Below are positions 18,141-24,289 of a stretch of DNA of 64,000 nt, one piece after another. The number at the start of each line of letters is the position of its first letter. The first letter of the stretch is position 1. The position numbers and the translations under genes are program-made. The notes beneath the pieces are model-generated. The model had not been told where the DNA came from and did no database searches. It saw only the letters and a list, made by a program, of their open reading frames with translations. Origin of the DNA: an uncultured Fulvivirga sp. (lineage in GTDB: Bacteria; Bacteroidota; Bacteroidia; Cytophagales; Cyclobacteriaceae); NCBI GenBank assembly GCA_947500555.1, contig CANMSE010000001.1:558001-622000 (forward strand), read 5' to 3'.

Positions 18141-18689
18141 TTACCAATTATTAGTTTTGTAAAAGACAAACTGATCTAGCGTATCTTTTGAAGTGTTCCT
18201 TACAAATAGAGCTATCGTATCTGGAAAATCCCAAGTGGTTGTAATTTGATAGTCCATGTTATATGTCACATTATAAATGTCAAAATTAGTAATAGACGAA
18301 CCATCAATTATATCTGCAATGTATGTATAGGTTTTGTCATTAAAGAGTCCGGTGAAGTGATAGATTTTTGCTTTCGTTTTATAAGTTACATCGAATACTC
18401 TTATGTCATAATTAGTTTCATAAATCTTTTCAATAATTGAAGATGAGTCAAGTTGATTTGAGTCAATATTTTTTAGAATTTGACTGTAAAGATTTGTCCT
18501 AATAGGTTCAGGTAATTTTAAGTCGATGGACACTACATTCTTAGGCAGTAGGTGGAGCGAATCTTGAGTTACTTCATCAATATTGCCTTGATATTTCAAA
18601 TGAATAGCACTCTCAGAAATGTCATTATATTTACTTTCAGGACTGCTGCAGGAAAATATGATTACAGAAAGAATTAAAAGTGATCTCAT
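18141..18689 (-). CDS. Cassette 1: lipoprotein of unknown function
   Basis: Not recognised. It encodes 182 residues with a short lipoprotein signal (MRSLLILSVIIFSC, SSPE next; lipobox IFSC) and a mature domain of alternating beta-like segments (for example YDIRVFDVTYKTKAKIYHF and YTYIADIIDG), suggesting a small beta-rich envelope protein. The start is 5 nt inside the cassette boundary TGTGGCTAAC and the stop is just inside the matching GTTAGCCACA, so the gene fills its cassette. It has no functional link to its neighbours. Confidence 0.75.
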   Translation of the reverse strand: MRSLLILSVIIFSCSSPESKYNDISESAIHLKYQGNIDEVTQDSLHLLPKNVVSIDLKLPEPIRTNLYSQILKNIDSNQLDSSSIIEKIYETNYDIRVFDVTYKTKAKIYHFTGLFNDKTYTYIADIIDGSSITNFDIYNVTYNMDYQITTTWDFPDTIALFVRNTSKDTLDQFVFYKTNNW

Positions 18690-18693
18690 GAAT

Positions 18694-18958
18694 TGTGGCT
18701 AACGCCCCTGTAATGTGCGTTTGTTTACTTTCCCGATAGCTATCGGGATTACAGGGCATAAAACTAGCGCGTATTGGGTTTAGAACCTAGTTCAGATACA
18801 AGCAGCTTAAGACACTGCGTTCCTGTTGGTCGTCCACAAGTTAAGTGATGAAAGTGGATGTGAAATGTCAACCCAAAACGTGCAGACGAGCCGCACCAAA
18901 GCATTTAGGACTTCGCACGGTGAAGTCCAAATGCGCTCTTAAAGAATGTTGTAAGGCA
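18694..18958 (-). repeat. attC-like element R1 (about 250 bp between AAC 18701 and GTT 18948)
   Basis: Homologous to R2 and R3. It contains the 18-bp perfect palindrome TCCCGATAGCTATCGGGA (18731-18748) flanked by GCCCCTGTAAT and ATTACAGGGC arms. A distal pair, GCGCGTATTGGGT with ACCCAAAACGTGC, is also present, along with a 7-bp hairpin GGACTTC/GAAGTCC near 18908-18928. The ends pair imperfectly, and the 12-mer CAAATGCGCTCT is at 18928-18939. Confidence 0.7.
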
Positions 18959-18960
18959 GT

Positions 18961-19500
18961 TTATTTAGTATCCCTAGTTAAAAAATAGAACTCTCTTTCA
19001 AGATCATGTTTTAAATTTTTGGCACTCCCCCGCATCATTGCATAAGGAATGCCAAGCATGAAAGTAGCATGAATAAGAATAAATGGAATCATTTCAAACG
19101 GAAAGTCATTCCATGATTCAGAAAAAAATATCATTAAGAAAATAAATAAATATACTGCAATTATGAAGATGAAAAATGGGAGCATCATCCCTCTAAATCC
19201 ATTTATAATTCCTGTAATTTTAACAGCATCGTTTTTTGAATCAAATCTACCTTCAGCAATTGCGAGATTCATATGCATATCAAAAAATTTTCTTTTTCTT
19301 TTTATTCTAAACCTGTCAAGACTTACAGAGCCTTTGTATATGTTTTTACTCCTAGAGAAAACATCAAAAATTTCAGAAAAAGGATCTAAAGTTCCATGGT
19401 CTACCACCTTTTTAAATCTTTCTACAAATTCTGATTTAGTGATGGGCAAATCAATAGCTATTGTATGCTTGAGTTTTAGTCTAGTTAAGAAATCATCCAT
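18961..19500 (-). CDS. Cassette 2: two-helix membrane protein of unknown function
   Basis: Not recognised. From ATG 19500 it encodes 179 residues: a soluble N-terminal region (about 1-105, basic, KIRRKRKF-like patches), two membrane helices (about 112-134 and 140-162) and a charged C-terminal tail ending FYFLTRDTK. An in-frame ATG at 19578 was rejected because it lies inside repeat R2, beyond the cassette end at 19523. The stop codon lies only 2 nt from the cassette's left boundary. Orphan relative to its neighbours. Confidence 0.75.
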   Translation of the reverse strand: MDDFLTRLKLKHTIAIDLPITKSEFVERFKKVVDHGTLDPFSEIFDVFSRSKNIYKGSVSLDRFRIKRKRKFFDMHMNLAIAEGRFDSKNDAVKITGIINGFRGMMLPFFIFIIAVYLFIFLMIFFSESWNDFPFEMIPFILIHATFMLGIPYAMMRGSAKNLKHDLEREFYFLTRDTK

Positions 19501-19512
19501 GATTATGTCTAA

Positions 19513-19775
19513 TGCCTTACAACGCCCCTGTAAGGCGCGTTGTTCACTTTCCCGATAGCTATCGGGATTAAAGGGCATAAAACTAGCACGATTTGGGTTT
19601 AGAACCTAGTCGCAATACAAGCAGCTTAAGACACCCCGTCCTTATAAAATGTCCATAAGTTAAGAGATGAAAGCAGATGTGGAAGGCTACCCATAACGTG
19701 CGGCCGAGTCGCACCAAAGCATCTAGAACTTCGTCATGTGGAGACCAAATGCGCTCTTACGAAATGTTGTAATCC
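19513..19775 (-). repeat. attC-like element R2 (about 248 bp between AAC 19521 and GTT 19766)
   Basis: Homologous to R1 and R3. It carries AACGCCCCTGTAA at the start, the palindrome TCCCGATAGCTATCGGGA at 19550-19567, the inner pair GCACGATTTGGGT (19586-19598) with ACCCATAACGTGC (19689-19701), and CAAATGCGCTCT at 19746-19757. The termini share GTAAG and CGC when one end is reverse-complemented. Confidence 0.7.
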
Positions 19776-19778
19776 GTT

Positions 19779-20387
19779 TTAACCTAGTCTAAAAGTAAAA
19801 GGCAGTTCAACCTCGGATTCAATCGGTTCTCCGTTGGAATCTCTAGCAGGGAACCACTCCATCTTACATTCTTTTAAGGCTCTAATTGCCTCTTCATCAA
19901 GTCCATGTCCTAGTCCAGAAGTTATGATAAAGTTTTTCAATTGGCCTTGTTTATCAACTGTGAATTTTATCATTACCTTGCCTTGTGTCCCCATACGTCT
20001 AGCGTCCTCAGGATACATCATTGTATAAGCAAACATCTGATAAAGTTGAGTATATCCACCTAATACTTCAGCACTTTTTGATGATTCTTCTTTTGGAAAT
20101 ACCAATTTGTAGTTCGTGTAATCTACTTTATGGGCGATGTTTTTTTCAGTGTCAAAATATTGCCAAATACCGGACTTTTCACCTTGTTCATATTGTCCTT
20201 TGCAGATCAAGTTACCCCTTGAAGTTTTCTCGTATTCTCCATGTCTGACTTCAGGGTTAGACTTAAGTACGTAAAATACCTCCTTCAAACTTGGAAAGCT
20301 GCTTTTAACAGTTTCTTTTTTTAAAGACTGAGCTGATACATGGCTTATTAAAGCTGTTAGAACTAATATTACAATTGGTTTCTTCAT
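19779..20387 (-). CDS. Cassette 3: exported protein with C-terminal TonB domain
   Basis: 202 residues: a cleavable signal peptide (MKKPIVILVLTALISHVSAQ), a middle region with MORN-like GNLICKGQYEQGEKSGIWQY, and a C-terminal TonB_C-like domain. That domain carries YPEDARRMGTQGKVMIKFTV, GLGHGLDEEAIRALKECK and a FTFRLG end. The fold in TonB contacts TonB-dependent receptors. Here there is no membrane anchor or proline-rich linker, so it is a periplasmic or outer-membrane TonB_C protein rather than a complete energy transducer. The gene fills the cassette bounded by GTTGTAATCC and GGATTACAAC. Confidence 0.82.
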   Translation of the reverse strand: MKKPIVILVLTALISHVSAQSLKKETVKSSFPSLKEVFYVLKSNPEVRHGEYEKTSRGNLICKGQYEQGEKSGIWQYFDTEKNIAHKVDYTNYKLVFPKEESSKSAEVLGGYTQLYQMFAYTMMYPEDARRMGTQGKVMIKFTVDKQGQLKNFIITSGLGHGLDEEAIRALKECKMEWFPARDSNGEPIESEVELPFTFRLG

Positions 20388-20398
20388 ACAGATTTTAT

Positions 20399-20655
20399 GG
20401 ATTACAACGCCCCTGTAATGTGCGTTTGTTTACATTCCCGATAGCTATCGGGATTAAAGGGCATAAAACTAGCACGATTTGGGTTTAGAACCTAGTCGCG
20501 ATACAAGCAGCTTAAGACACCCCGTCATTACAAGTAGTCCATAAGTTAAGAGATGAAAGCAGATGTGGAAAGCTACCCATAACGTGCGGCCGAGTTGCAA
20601 CCAGCATCTAGGATTTCACATAGTGAAGTTCAATGCGATATTAAGGCCTGTTAAC
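20399..20655 (-). repeat. attC-like element R3 (about 247 bp between AAC 20406 and GTT 20650)
   Basis: Third member of the R1-R3 family, with AACGCCCCTGTAA at 20406 and TCCCGATAGCTATCGGGA at 20436-20453. The inner pair GCACGATTTGGGT/ACCCATAACGTGC is identical to R2, and a GGATTTCAC/GTGAAGTTC hairpin lies near the end. The terminal 12-mer of R0-R2 is diverged here (CAATGCGATATTA), so its right end belongs to a different end type. Confidence 0.65.
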
Positions 20656-20662
20656 AAATGCT

Positions 20663-21088
20663 TTATTTGATTATTCGCTCTATCCGATATAAACTATCTG
20701 ATACAACAATTGTGAGTCGACCATCAAAGAATTTGCTGCTAATTTGGCCGTATTGAGTTGTTCGCTGAATCTCATAAACTTTATTATTATCTATTAATTC
20801 AGTAAGCTCTTCCTCATTATTGTCATGGGATAATTTAAATTGAAGCATCAGTTGTTTATCATTATCGGATAAAAATGCTATTGAATCGAATGCTAACTTT
20901 AAAGTTGATTGATTGCTGTTTATCCATTTGCCATTTTTAGAATGATTTTCAATGAGCCAGGTCTCAACTTGAGTGAGTTTTTTTTCACTCATAAGTTGCT
21001 CATTTAGAATTTCTTTCAGATCAGATTTCCTTAAACAACCGCTCCTACAACTAGCGAATAACGTAATTATGATTAATAGGCGATACAT
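20663..21088 (-). CDS. Cassette 4: small lipoprotein of unknown function
   Basis: Not recognised. It encodes 141 residues with a lipoprotein signal (MYRLLIIITLFASC, RSGC next) and a charged mature part of mixed helix and strand ending in IVVSDSLYRIERIIK. The start codon sits at the right boundary of the cassette and the stop lies about 11 nt from the left boundary. The ends of this cassette do not match well (GTTAACAAATG against ACTTACTAAC), which may reflect a past rearrangement. Confidence 0.72.
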   Translation of the reverse strand: MYRLLIIITLFASCRSGCLRKSDLKEILNEQLMSEKKLTQVETWLIENHSKNGKWINSNQSTLKLAFDSIAFLSDNDKQLMLQFKLSHDNNEEELTELIDNNKVYEIQRTTQYGQISSKFFDGRLTIVVSDSLYRIERIIK

Positions 21089-21090
21089 AC

Positions 21091-21256
21091 TTACTAACGA
21101 CCAGCTATGATGAGTGGGGATTAGAATGCACTAACCTCTCGTCTCGCACATGGCCACGTTTTGATTTAAATTTAAAACTTGTAGCGTACTTACCAATTCC
21201 CACGAAAATGTCTTGACCGATTAAACTCCATTCATTTATAGCAAATGTTAGGCTCA
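21091..21256 (-). repeat. attC-like element R4 (154 bp between AAC 21096 and GTT 21247)
   Basis: Its central sequence is unrelated to R1-R3 but its architecture is the same. The first 35 nt (CTAAC, then GCTATGATGAGTGGGGATTA) closely match the reverse complement of the last 35 (CTAAC, then GCTATAAATGAATGGAGTTTA), giving a long hairpin with scattered bulges. No open reading frame lies inside. Confidence 0.68.
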
Positions 21257-21257
21257 T

Positions 21258-22064
21258 TTACCTCAGTTTTAGTTTTTCAATGTTCTGCCGAATAACAAGC
21301 CGGGGTTCGTTGTAATAGAACTCAGATATAAACTTCTTATGAACTGATAAATGCTTTTCTTCTTTCAAGAATTGTCTATAAAGTAATAAAGTACAAACAT
21401 CGGTTGAAGTCATATATTCTTTGGCTAATCGTTTACCGCGATGTTCATGTGCCATATATGCAGTTTCTTCAGGAGTGTCGGTATTGAGAGGAATCAAGTT
21501 GTTATGAATTGGATCAATTCTATTCAATTCACCATCAGGCTTAAAGGTCATTCTTAAATCCCCACCAATAGGTAAGAGTCCATGTTGCTTAGCTCCAGGA
21601 ATAGCATAAACGATAAATTCAGGCTCGGTACGATAAATTATTATATTAGGGTTCACTATTTGCGTATATCCAAATTGTTGATACCACATAGAAGACAGTC
21701 CAACAGCCTTTTTTCGAACACTGAGAATATTTATTTCCGATTCTGAGAGTGGGATGTTCTTCTCTGTTTGAATAAGTTCGATTTCCAAGTTACCTACAGG
21801 GCTAAATGTGAATTTGTAAACCGCACTCTTATCGGTTTTATCAACATAAATTGAGAAATAATTCTTTCCATCGGAGTATGAAAAGTAACCGTTAACAAGT
21901 TCTCTATCAGCTTCTGGAACTGAGTCTGTTGAAATCCATGAGGCTTTTTCATTACGATAAAGTTCAATACCTTCAGCCAGTATCTTGTTAGACAATTGTT
22001 CCAAGTCTTGTCCAAATGCGACTGTGGTAAGAAAGATTGAAAAATAAGTAAGGATTTGTTTCAT
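21258..22064 (-). CDS. Cassette 5: secreted protein of unknown function
   Basis: Not recognised. From ATG 22064 it encodes 268 residues with a signal peptide (MKQILTYFSIFLTTVAFGQ) and a mature region predicted to be mixed alpha/beta. The C-terminal part is helical and charged (EHRGKRLAKEYMTSTDV and on). An upstream in-frame ATG at 22094 was rejected because it lies inside element R5, beyond the cassette end TGAGACTAAC (22079-22088). The stop sits next to the left boundary GTTAGGCTCA. It has no link to neighbouring genes. Confidence 0.75.
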   Translation of the reverse strand: MKQILTYFSIFLTTVAFGQDLEQLSNKILAEGIELYRNEKASWISTDSVPEADRELVNGYFSYSDGKNYFSIYVDKTDKSAVYKFTFSPVGNLEIELIQTEKNIPLSESEINILSVRKKAVGLSSMWYQQFGYTQIVNPNIIIYRTEPEFIVYAIPGAKQHGLLPIGGDLRMTFKPDGELNRIDPIHNNLIPLNTDTPEETAYMAHEHRGKRLAKEYMTSTDVCTLLLYRQFLKEEKHLSVHKKFISEFYYNEPRLVIRQNIEKLKLR

Positions 22065-22078
22065 TCTAATTCGACTAT

Positions 22079-22318
22079 TGAGACTAACGCTCATGTATGA
22101 GGCCTGTGCTCACACTTGGATCGAAGTAGCAAAATAGTGAAATCTGCCGGTGCATCCAAAGTATTAGAAAGCACTGCGCTTAGAAAGATGAAAACTCCTG
22201 CGAACTGAGCTCAGTAGAAACCACAGGATTTTCCTCAGAGGCAGATTCACGGTAATGTTTGTATTGAAATTTGCTAGAAGCATGTAAGCACATGCCTTCA
22301 TACAGTCTGTTAGATGCC
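22079..22318 (-). repeat. attC-like element R5 (226 bp between AAC 22086 and GTT 22309)
   Basis: The ends are a strong imperfect inverted repeat. CTAAC followed by TGTATGAGGCCTGTGCTCAC at the left matches, when reverse-complemented, the right end GTAAGCACATGCCTTCATAC with CTGTTAG. The centre is unrelated to R1-R4. No open reading frame is seen in it. Confidence 0.7.
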
Positions 22319-22324
22319 GGGTTT

Positions 22325-22810
22325 TCAGTCGAACCATTCCGAAAATTCCATTACAAGAATTGTTGTGTCGAGTTTGGCAGTTACTCCCGTTCGGTCGTTT
22401 CTGTTCGCGAAGTAATATCCTTTGTTGGTTCGATACCAAACAGCGTTGGCTGATTCATTCAGAAACCATTGTTGTTCGGTTAGTTCAGTTCCCAAAACAT
22501 TCGGATTAAATAGATCTGAGGTGCGGATGGAATTTGATATTTCAGCCAATTGTGAAGTCGTCAGTTTAATTGAGTATTCAATTGTATAATCTTGCATCAT
22601 GTCTTGATATTCGTCCTTCAATACTTCAACGTCACTAGGGATTGGAATGCCAGTTGCTTGCTCAAACCGATCTTCACTAGGAGTTCGCCCACAAGAAGTG
22701 AATACAATTAGCATCGTAAAAATTAGGTTTCTACGGGTTCCGAGTCTTCCAGAGTTCAAGTACTTCACTGGTAATTTGTTGCACGTCTTCATCCGTAGTT
22801 GAAAGTCCAT
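22325..22810 (-). CDS. Cassette 6, second gene: small lipoprotein
   Basis: Not recognised. The mature protein follows a lipobox FTSC (TRRNLIFTMLIVFTSC, GRTPSED next). It is about 120 residues, acidic, and ends near the cassette boundary GTTAGATGCC. The start is uncertain: ATG 22810 or 22792 lies inside the upstream gene and gives an unusually long n-region, while ATG 22714 leaves too few residues before the Cys. The basic TRRN stretch argues for one of the two upstream starts, with overlap and translational coupling to the preceding gene. Both genes lie in the same cassette. Confidence 0.62.
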   Translation of the reverse strand: MDFQLRMKTCNKLPVKYLNSGRLGTRRNLIFTMLIVFTSCGRTPSEDRFEQATGIPIPSDVEVLKDEYQDMMQDYTIEYSIKLTTSQLAEISNSIRTSDLFNPNVLGTELTEQQWFLNESANAVWYRTNKGYYFANRNDRTGVTAKLDTTILVMEFSEWFD

Positions 22811-23012
22811 ATCTAGAAATCAGTTCACTTTGCACAATGTTGAATACTTTGGACTCTTCAGCTCCTTTCCAAAGATGTGATAGGAGTTGGTTAGATAAAT
22901 GTTCAAATTCATCCAAAGGCGACCCTGGTATCAGTTCAAAATCTCGAAACAGCCTATTCAAGTCAGATTTAATAGACTGAAACTCCACTAAAATTTGCTT
23001 GTTACTGCTCAT
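22731..23012 (-). CDS. Cassette 6, first gene: small helical cytosolic protein
   Basis: Not recognised. From ATG 23012 (MSSNKQILVEF) it encodes 93 residues, apparently all helical and acidic, with no signal or membrane segment. A GTG start at 23057 was rejected because it would read through the cassette boundary GGCATCTAAC at 23031-23040. It overlaps the following lipoprotein gene by up to 80 nt. In size and composition it resembles an immunity-type or adaptor protein, but there is no evidence for a function. Confidence 0.65.
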   Translation of the reverse strand: MSSNKQILVEFQSIKSDLNRLFRDFELIPGSPLDEFEHLSNQLLSHLWKGAEESKVFNIVQSELISRYGLSTTDEDVQQITSEVLELWKTRNP

Positions 23013-23081
23013 TTTATTCTTGGTACTTCTGGCATCTAACACCCGGATATCAGACACCGAGTGGTTGATATATTTTATTAC

Positions 23082-23666
23082 CTAAAACTTCACCTCAGGC
23101 ACCTCATCTGCTCCTTCAGTCGCTTCAAAGTATCCCTTGCGCTCCAACCCTGCAATGGAGGCTACAATGCTTCCTGGGATTCTCCTGATAGAAGAGTTAA
23201 AGTCCTGCACTATTTCATTGAATCGCTTTCTCTCAACCGCAATTCTATTCTCCGTGCCTTCCAACTGAGATTGGAGCTCTAAGAAGTTTTGATTCGCTTT
23301 AAGGTCAGGATATCGTTCTACAGTTACCAATAGCCGTGAAAGTGCCGATGATAATCCTTCCTGAGCTTGCTGAAATTGTCCAATAGCTGCTGGTGAAAGG
23401 TTAGTAGGGTCAATATTGATTGCAGTCGCTTTTGATCTGGCTTCGATGACACCAGTTAGTGTTTCTTTTTCAAAATCCGCATAACCTTTTACTGTGTTTA
23501 CCAAATTAGGTATTAAGTCGGCTCTTCGTTGATATACATTTTCTACTTGTGCCCATGCACCTTCTACAGCTTCGTCTTTACTTACCAGGCGGTTGTAACT
23601 TCTGAAACTCCATAAAACCAATATTAGAGCTAGAACACCAACTACATATTTTGTATAACTTCCCAT
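23082..23666 (-). CDS. LemA-family protein
   Basis: 194 residues: an N-terminal membrane helix (about 6-24, facing outward) followed by the LemA four-helix region. Typical segments are [49 protein letters not shown] and [20 protein letters not shown]. LemA proteins are widespread, of unclear biochemical role, and often linked to envelope or metalloprotease functions. This is the ordinary chromosomal gene immediately upstream (minus strand) of the cassette array, whose outer boundary lies about 41 nt after its stop codon. Confidence 0.93.
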   Translation of the reverse strand: MGSYTKYVVGVLALILVLWSFRSYNRLVSKDEAVEGAWAQVENVYQRRADLIPNLVNTVKGYADFEKETLTGVIEARSKATAINIDPTNLSPAAIGQFQQAQEGLSSALSRLLVTVERYPDLKANQNFLELQSQLEGTENRIAVERKRFNEIVQDFNSSIRRIPGSIVASIAGLERKGYFEATEGADEVPEVKF

Positions 23667-23748
23667 AATTCAAAATTTTCAACTAAATTAATTCATTTTC
23701 GTGGTTGATGCCAACATTAAAAGAGTTGAAGATGTTACTAAGCCAATG

Positions 23749-24285
23749 AAATGGATACCCTTATATGTATTGATCCTGTTACAAGCCTGTAGTATAGATA
23801 AGGACAAAAAAGTAGACCGTAAGAAGTTCAGTTTCAAAACAGGTAGTGATACACAGCTTTTCTTTAAAAATGTTCGCCAGTCTTATTATGATCTGGAAGA
23901 AAATAAGGCAGCAAAATTCAACGTCTTTAGAAATAAAAAAAGAGTGAAAGATGCACCCTATCCAATTCTTAATTTTGCCATCGTTATCAATTACCTGCAA
24001 GATGAAGCTTATTTATTGCTGGAACCAAACGAAATCGTTGGCGACCTACCTCTTGTAATTGAAGGTACTAATGATAGCACCAGAGCAACGCAGCTTATAA
24101 GGTTGGATACTCAAAATCCTAAAAGTACATTGGAATTTGCCACTGATCTTTATGACCTGTTGCAGGATAACTCTTTTCAGCTTATAGTGGGTAATGAAAA
24201 ACTTCCTATTCTGAATAATGCGCAATCTCGGGAAGCATTTAGAGTAACAATCTCAGACTATTATCGCCTAACCAGGGTTTTTTAG
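23749..24285 (+). CDS. Lipoprotein of unknown function
   Basis: Not recognised. ATG 23749 gives 178 residues with a lipoprotein signal (MKWIPLYVLILLQAC, SIDK next), whereas the longer frame from GTG 23701 places 16 charged residues before the signal and is unlikely. The mature part is a mixed alpha/beta domain with no cysteine pairs or known motif (SRATQLIRLDTQNP, EKLPILNNAQSREAFRV). It is divergent from lemA and convergent with the cryptochrome gene. Confidence 0.7.
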   Translation, partial: KWIPLYVLILLQACSIDKDKKVDRKKFSFKTGSDTQLFFKNVRQSYYDLEENKAAKFNVFRNKKRVKDAPYPILNFAIVINYLQDEAYLLLEPNEIVGDLPLVIEGTNDSTRATQLIRLDTQNPKSTLEFATDLYDLLQDNSFQLIVGNEKLPILNNAQSREAFRVTISDYYRLTRVF

Positions 24286-24289
24286 AAGA

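Larger units (their letters stand above)
18048..23040 (-). mobile_element. Integron-like gene-cassette array (six cassettes, no integrase in the window)
   Basis: Six segments with seven orphan genes, all on the minus strand, are separated by palindromic spacer elements. Each segment is closed by its own inverted repeat. Plus-strand left/right ends are: GTTAGCCACA 18127/TGTGGCTAAC 18694; GTTGTAAGGCA 18948/TGCCTTACAAC 19513; GTTGTAATCC 19766/GGATTACAAC 20399; GTTAACAAATG 20650 with poorly matching ACTTACTAAC 21089; GTTAGGCTCA 21247/TGAGACTAAC 22079 (9 of 10); GTTAGATGCC 22309/GGCATCTAAC 23031. Read on the minus strand this is GTT...gene...AAC followed by a long imperfect hairpin, which is the cassette plus attC arrangement. 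No IntI or other recombinase lies in the window, so the array would depend on an enzyme encoded elsewhere or be a relic. Confidence 0.75.

Noticed and set aside
19501..19578. A 26-residue N-terminal extension of the cassette 2 protein starting at ATG 19578
   Set aside because: The ATG lies inside repeat R2, beyond the cassette boundary at 19513-19523; the encoded residues are repeat sequence. ATG 19500 is inside the cassette.
22065..22094. A 10-residue extension of the cassette 5 protein starting at ATG 22094
   Set aside because: It lies inside R5 and would put polar residues before the signal peptide; MKQILTYFSIFL at 22064 is a proper signal start.
18048..23040. CRISPR array
   Set aside because: The repeats are long, few, palindromic and separated by protein-coding genes rather than short unique spacers, and no cas gene is present.
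18048..23040. Insertion sequences or a transposon as explanation of the repeats
   Set aside because: No transposase, no target-site duplications, and the ends differ between segments while matching within them.
23013..23057. GTG start at 23057 for the first gene of cassette 6
   Set aside because: It would translate the cassette boundary GGCATCTAAC; ATG 23012 is inside the cassette.
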